This document shows, piece after piece, positions 58,768 to 64,000 of a stretch of 64,000 nt of DNA. Both the position numbers and the translations under genes were made by a program. Within the stretch, counting starts at the first letter, position 1; each line of letters begins with the position of its first letter. The DNA is from Hymenobacter sedentarius (lineage in GTDB: Bacteria > Bacteroidota > Bacteroidia > Cytophagales > Hymenobacteraceae): positions 3,038,001 through 3,102,000 of the forward strand of contig NZ_CP013909.1 in the NCBI RefSeq assembly GCF_001507645.1. Direction: 5' to 3'. The notes under the pieces are model-generated. The model did not search any database. It saw only the letters and a program-made list of their open reading frames with translations, and had not been told where the DNA came from.

Positions 58768-59316
58768 ATGACTACGAAAAAAGCTTTTGCTTCATTGCTG
58801 CTGGCGCTTCTGGCCGGTGGTGCTGCTGCCCAGCAAGCCCCGACTGCTTCCACGGTTCAGTTACAGGATAAAACCCAGCCCAGCCCGCGTCTCAATGCGG
58901 TGGAGGCCCGGGCCGCGCGTCTCAGCAACCAGATGGTGCGCGACCTGCACCTGAACGGGTACCAGGCGGGTAAGCTCCGCGCCATCAACGACGATAAAAT
59001 TGCCAAGATGGCGGCCATTGAGCGCAAGAATGCCGGCAACCCGTCCGTGATTGACGCAGAGTGCAAAGGCGTGTGCAAGGAACGCGACAAGGAGCTGCAG
59101 GACGTGCTCAGCAACGACCAATACACCAGCTACTTTAGTGCCCGTTCTAATTATTATAAATACGATAAGGACTACGCCGCGCAGTCGGCTAGCATCCTGC
59201 TGACCGAGGCCGTGCAGAACCCGGCGCCGGCCCGGGCCAACAACGCCGTTATCGCCCCGGCCAAAGCCAAGCCCACCAGTCGGCCGGCTGGCAACCTTGG
59301 CCGGAACGCTCGCTAA
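58768..59316 (+). CDS. Small exported helical protein, Spy/CpxP-like
   Basis: A 182-residue periplasmic-type protein. A signal peptide (about residues 1-22, ending GGAAAQQ) precedes a helical core with repeated charged segments (EARAARLSNQMVRDLHLNGY, GKLRAINDDKIAKMAAIE, ERDKELQDVLSNDQYTSYF). The LSNDQY stretch resembles the LTxxQ of Spy/CpxP chaperone-like proteins. A Cys pair (ECKGVCK) is unusual and may be a disulfide or metal site. Pro/Ala tail at the end. It is followed by a strong terminator. The start is ATG 58768; 58735 adds an unlikely lead. Confidence 0.7.
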   Translation: MTTKKAFASLLLALLAGGAAAQQAPTASTVQLQDKTQPSPRLNAVEARAARLSNQMVRDLHLNGYQAGKLRAINDDKIAKMAAIERKNAGNPSVIDAECKGVCKERDKELQDVLSNDQYTSYFSARSNYYKYDKDYAAQSASILLTEAVQNPAPARANNAVIAPAKAKPTSRPAGNLGRNAR

Positions 59317-59337
59317 TTTAGCTAACCCCAAATGCAT

Positions 59338-59374
59338 AAAAAAGGCCCGTCGCAAAGTGCGACGGGCCTTTTTT
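59338..59374. terminator. Bidirectional terminator between the Spy-like gene and gldC
   Basis: GGCCCGTCGCA (59344-59354) pairs with TGCGACGGGCC (59358-59368) around a 3-base loop, preceded by A6 and followed by T6. It serves both convergent genes. Confidence 0.93.
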
Positions 59375-59389
59375 GTTACGAACAGGGGC

Positions 59390-59725
59390 TTAGCGGCCCT
59401 GCTCTTGCTGGTCGAGGTAATCGGACAGTTCTTTGCAGAGGGCCCGCATTTTGGCGGCCATTTCCTTGTCGTCGGTGGCCGTCACAATGTTTTCGGCCAT
59501 CGAGCCGATGTTGTCCACGCAGAAGCGCTTCATTTCATCGACGGGCATGTCCTTGGTCCAGAGGTCAATTTTCATGGTGCCCACCTGCTCCCGGTCCCAC
59601 AGCGCAATGTTGATGGCTTTGGCGAAGTGGATGTCCGGCCCCGCATCGGTGGCCGACCAGCTAATGGCCTCGGGGACTTTGTTTTCGTCGAGGGCAATGC
59701 TGAAGCGGATTTCTGATTTTTTCAT
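59390..59725 (-). CDS. gldC: Gliding motility protein GldC
   Basis: A 111-residue soluble protein matching GldC, one of the Bacteroidota gliding genes (MKKSEIRFSIALDENKVPEAI, ISWSATDAGP, AKAINIALWDREQVGTMKIDLW, CKELSDYLDQQEQ). It has no signal peptide and its exact role is unknown; in flavobacteria its loss affects gliding. The start is ATG at 59725 (MKKSEIRF); the ten preceding residues to 59755 are not conserved. No other gld genes are in the window. It converges on the Spy-like gene and is followed upstream by a palindromic repeat. Confidence 0.92.
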   Translation of the reverse strand: MKKSEIRFSIALDENKVPEAISWSATDAGPDIHFAKAINIALWDREQVGTMKIDLWTKDMPVDEMKRFCVDNIGSMAENIVTATDDKEMAAKMRALCKELSDYLDQQEQGR

Positions 59726-59746
59726 GTTTTGTAAAGAAGAAAAGCA

Positions 59747-59853
59747 GAACGCCATGCTGAGCGCAGTCGAAGCATCTCTACCGCAGCAGCAATCCCATCG
59801 AAAGGATTAGTTGCGCGGTAGAGATGCTTCGACTGCGCTCAGCATGACGTTCT
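59747..59853. repeat. Intergenic palindromic repeat, family 1 (long arms, one mismatch)
   Basis: AGAACGCCATGCTGAGCGCA onward (59747-59784) pairs with 59815-59853 with a single mismatch (GCCATG against CATGAC). It lies between gldC and dnaN. Confidence 0.9.
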
Positions 59854-59871
59854 GAGTAGGCGCGAATAAGT

Positions 59872-60996
59872 TTAAACGTAGTTGTTGAGCATCACCGGCA
59901 TCACCAGCATCAGGATGCTTTCGTTTTCGTCCGGGGTGGTGGGCATGAGCAGGCCGGCGCGGTTGGGCGTGCTCAGCTCAAGGGTAATTTCCTCGGAGTC
60001 GATGTTGGAAAGCATTTCCAGGAGGAAGCGGGCGTTGAAGCCGATTTCCATGTCTTCGCCGTCGTACTGGCAGCTCAGGGTCTCCTTGGCTTCGTTGCTG
60101 AAGTCCAGGTCCTCGGCCGATACCACCAGCTCGGAGCCGGCCAGGCGCAGGCGCACCTGGTGGGTGGTTTTGTTGGAGTAGATGCTGATGCGGCGCACCG
60201 AATTGAGCAGTTCCGCGCGGTTGATGATGAGCTTGTTGGGGTTGCTCACCGGAATCACGTTCTCGTAGTCCGGGTACCGCTCGTCAATCAGGCGGCACAC
60301 CAGGCGCATCTGGTTGAAGCTAAAGAAGGCGTTGCTCTGGTTGAACTCCATCTTCACCGGCGTAGCCTCGGAGGGCAGCGTGCCTTTCAGCAGGTTAAAG
60401 GCTTTGCGCGGGATGATGAGGTTGGCGGTTTGGCCGGCGCCCACGTCCTGGCGGCGGTAGCGCAGCAGGCGGTGGCCGTCGGTGGCCACGAAGGTTACCT
60501 GGTTGTCGGCCAGCTGCACCAGAATGCCGGTCATGGCGGGGCGCAGCTCGTCGGTGCTTACGGCGAAGATGGTCTTGTTGATGGCCCGGGCCAGCGACGA
60601 CGAGGGCATTTCAATCGGGGCCGAACCCTTCACCACGGGCACGCGCGGGAAGTCGGCGGCGTTCTCGCCGGCCAGCTTGTAGCGGCCGTTGGAAGAGCTT
60701 ATTTCGATGGTGTAGGTTTCCTCGTCCAGCGTGAAGGTCACGGGCTGGTCGGGCAGGTTCTTCAGGGTGTCGAGCAGGATGCGCGCCGGGGCTGCAATCC
60801 GGCCGGTTTCGCGGGCTTCCACGGGCAGCTCGGTAATCATGCTGGTCTCCAGGTCGGAGGCCGTGATGGTCAGCTTACCGGCCTCAATCTCAAAGAGAAA
60901 GTTCTCCAGAATGGGCACCACGGGGTTGTTCGTAACCACGCCGTTGATGCTTTGCAGCTGCTTGAGCAGCGCGGAGGATGAGACGATGAATTTCAT
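59872..60996 (-). CDS. dnaN: DNA polymerase III sliding clamp (beta subunit)
   Basis: A 374-residue ring-forming clamp that tethers the replicative polymerase to DNA. Three similar domains of about 120 residues are apparent (MKFIVSSSALLKQLQSINGV, VVTNNPVVPILENFLFEI, FAVSTDELRPAMTGILVQL, VSAEDLDFSNEAKETLSCQY), ending in the conserved LMLVMPVMLNNYV. The start is ATG at 60996. A TATCTTTG box 33-40 bases upstream is a good promoter. It is separate from the origin genes, no dnaA being present. gldC lies downstream on the same strand after a repeat. Confidence 0.97.
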   Translation of the reverse strand: MKFIVSSSALLKQLQSINGVVTNNPVVPILENFLFEIEAGKLTITASDLETSMITELPVEARETGRIAAPARILLDTLKNLPDQPVTFTLDEETYTIEISSSNGRYKLAGENAADFPRVPVVKGSAPIEMPSSSLARAINKTIFAVSTDELRPAMTGILVQLADNQVTFVATDGHRLLRYRRQDVGAGQTANLIIPRKAFNLLKGTLPSEATPVKMEFNQSNAFFSFNQMRLVCRLIDERYPDYENVIPVSNPNKLIINRAELLNSVRRISIYSNKTTHQVRLRLAGSELVVSAEDLDFSNEAKETLSCQYDGEDMEIGFNARFLLEMLSNIDSEEITLELSTPNRAGLLMPTTPDENESILMLVMPVMLNNYV

Positions 60997-61028
60997 GGTG
61001 CGAGGCTAGGGCTAGGAATAAGGGATGG

Positions 61029-61036
61029 CAAAGATA
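61029..61036 (-). promoter_or_regulatory. dnaN -7 box TATCTTTG
   Basis: TATCTTTG on the minus strand (plus strand CAAAGATA). By the SRP RNA spacing, transcription would start near 61024, giving a leader of about 28 bases. Confidence 0.6.
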
Positions 61037-61273
61037 GGGGGCGGATTCGGCGTTTGGAAGGGGGGCGGGCACCGGAGTGAATTTAGAATCTTTGCCATAC
61101 TCGTAGCATACTTATAGGGCCTGTTGTGCTGCGGCCGGCCGGAAGGCTTCGGCGCGTTTCCATTGGCTGAGTGACAAAGCGGTAATACCTTGGGAGCCCA
61201 AAGCGCCTGGCGGCCTGCCGGCACTTTTTTCAGAACTGCTACGCCTTTGAAAAGGAATTTTCTCTTTACTCCC

Positions 61274-64000
<2,727 letters not shown>

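Overview
This is GC-rich bacterial chromosome, most likely from the Bacteroidota and probably Hymenobacter or a close relative. The evidence is a gldC gliding gene, DUF3078, DUF1361 and DUF2911 proteins, TonB-dependent outer-membrane machinery, TAnnTTTG-type promoter boxes, start sites without Shine-Dalgarno sequences, and intergenic GTCATGCTGAGCG palindromes. The genus is an inference from remembered gene content, not from a search. No phage, transposase, CRISPR array, tRNA or rRNA was seen.

Layout. 1-3.7 kb: the end of a sensor histidine kinase, then a SulP anion transporter with a beta-carbonic anhydrase (a bicarbonate module). 4-8.7 kb: an M1 aminopeptidase divergent from a TonB-dependent receptor. 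8.7-11.4 kb: the most interesting region. A SAM-I riboswitch is followed by a 15-codon leader peptide with six consecutive Cys codons and an attenuator-like set of hairpins, ahead of an ATP-grasp ligase and an SsuD/SfnG-like flavin monooxygenase. 11.6-16.5 kb: an APC permease, three related stress proteins and a GAF protein. 16.7-25.5 kb: topoisomerase III, an SDR/DUF2867 protein, a DUF2911 protein, a stomatin homologue, an M28 peptidase and an SseB-like protein. 25.6-27.3 kb: a cytochrome c / SCO1 / lipoprotein operon. 27.4-38.1 kb: an aldo/keto reductase, a DisA_N-like putative diadenylate cyclase, a flavoprotein, a CLC channel, a yeast-type cytosine deaminase, an AddB-like nuclease and a short BLUF photoreceptor. 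38.3-45.4 kb: a DUF3078 protein, a CDF exporter, an amino-sugar/glycosyltransferase set (the glycosyltransferase is frameshifted), ftsE and transaldolase. 45.5-64 kb: SRP RNA, guaA, a GATase, dgt, a long M1 peptidase, DUF1361, a TPR/periplasmic-binding lipoprotein-like protein, hemL, dcd, gldC, dnaN and the start of a large sortilin/BNR-repeat protein that runs off the window.

The genes are mostly housekeeping and envelope functions in short transcription units. Two layers stand out beyond the genes: the tandem sulfur-sensing leader at 8.8-9.1 kb, and at least five families of near-perfect inverted repeats placed between genes, about ten copies belonging to one family.
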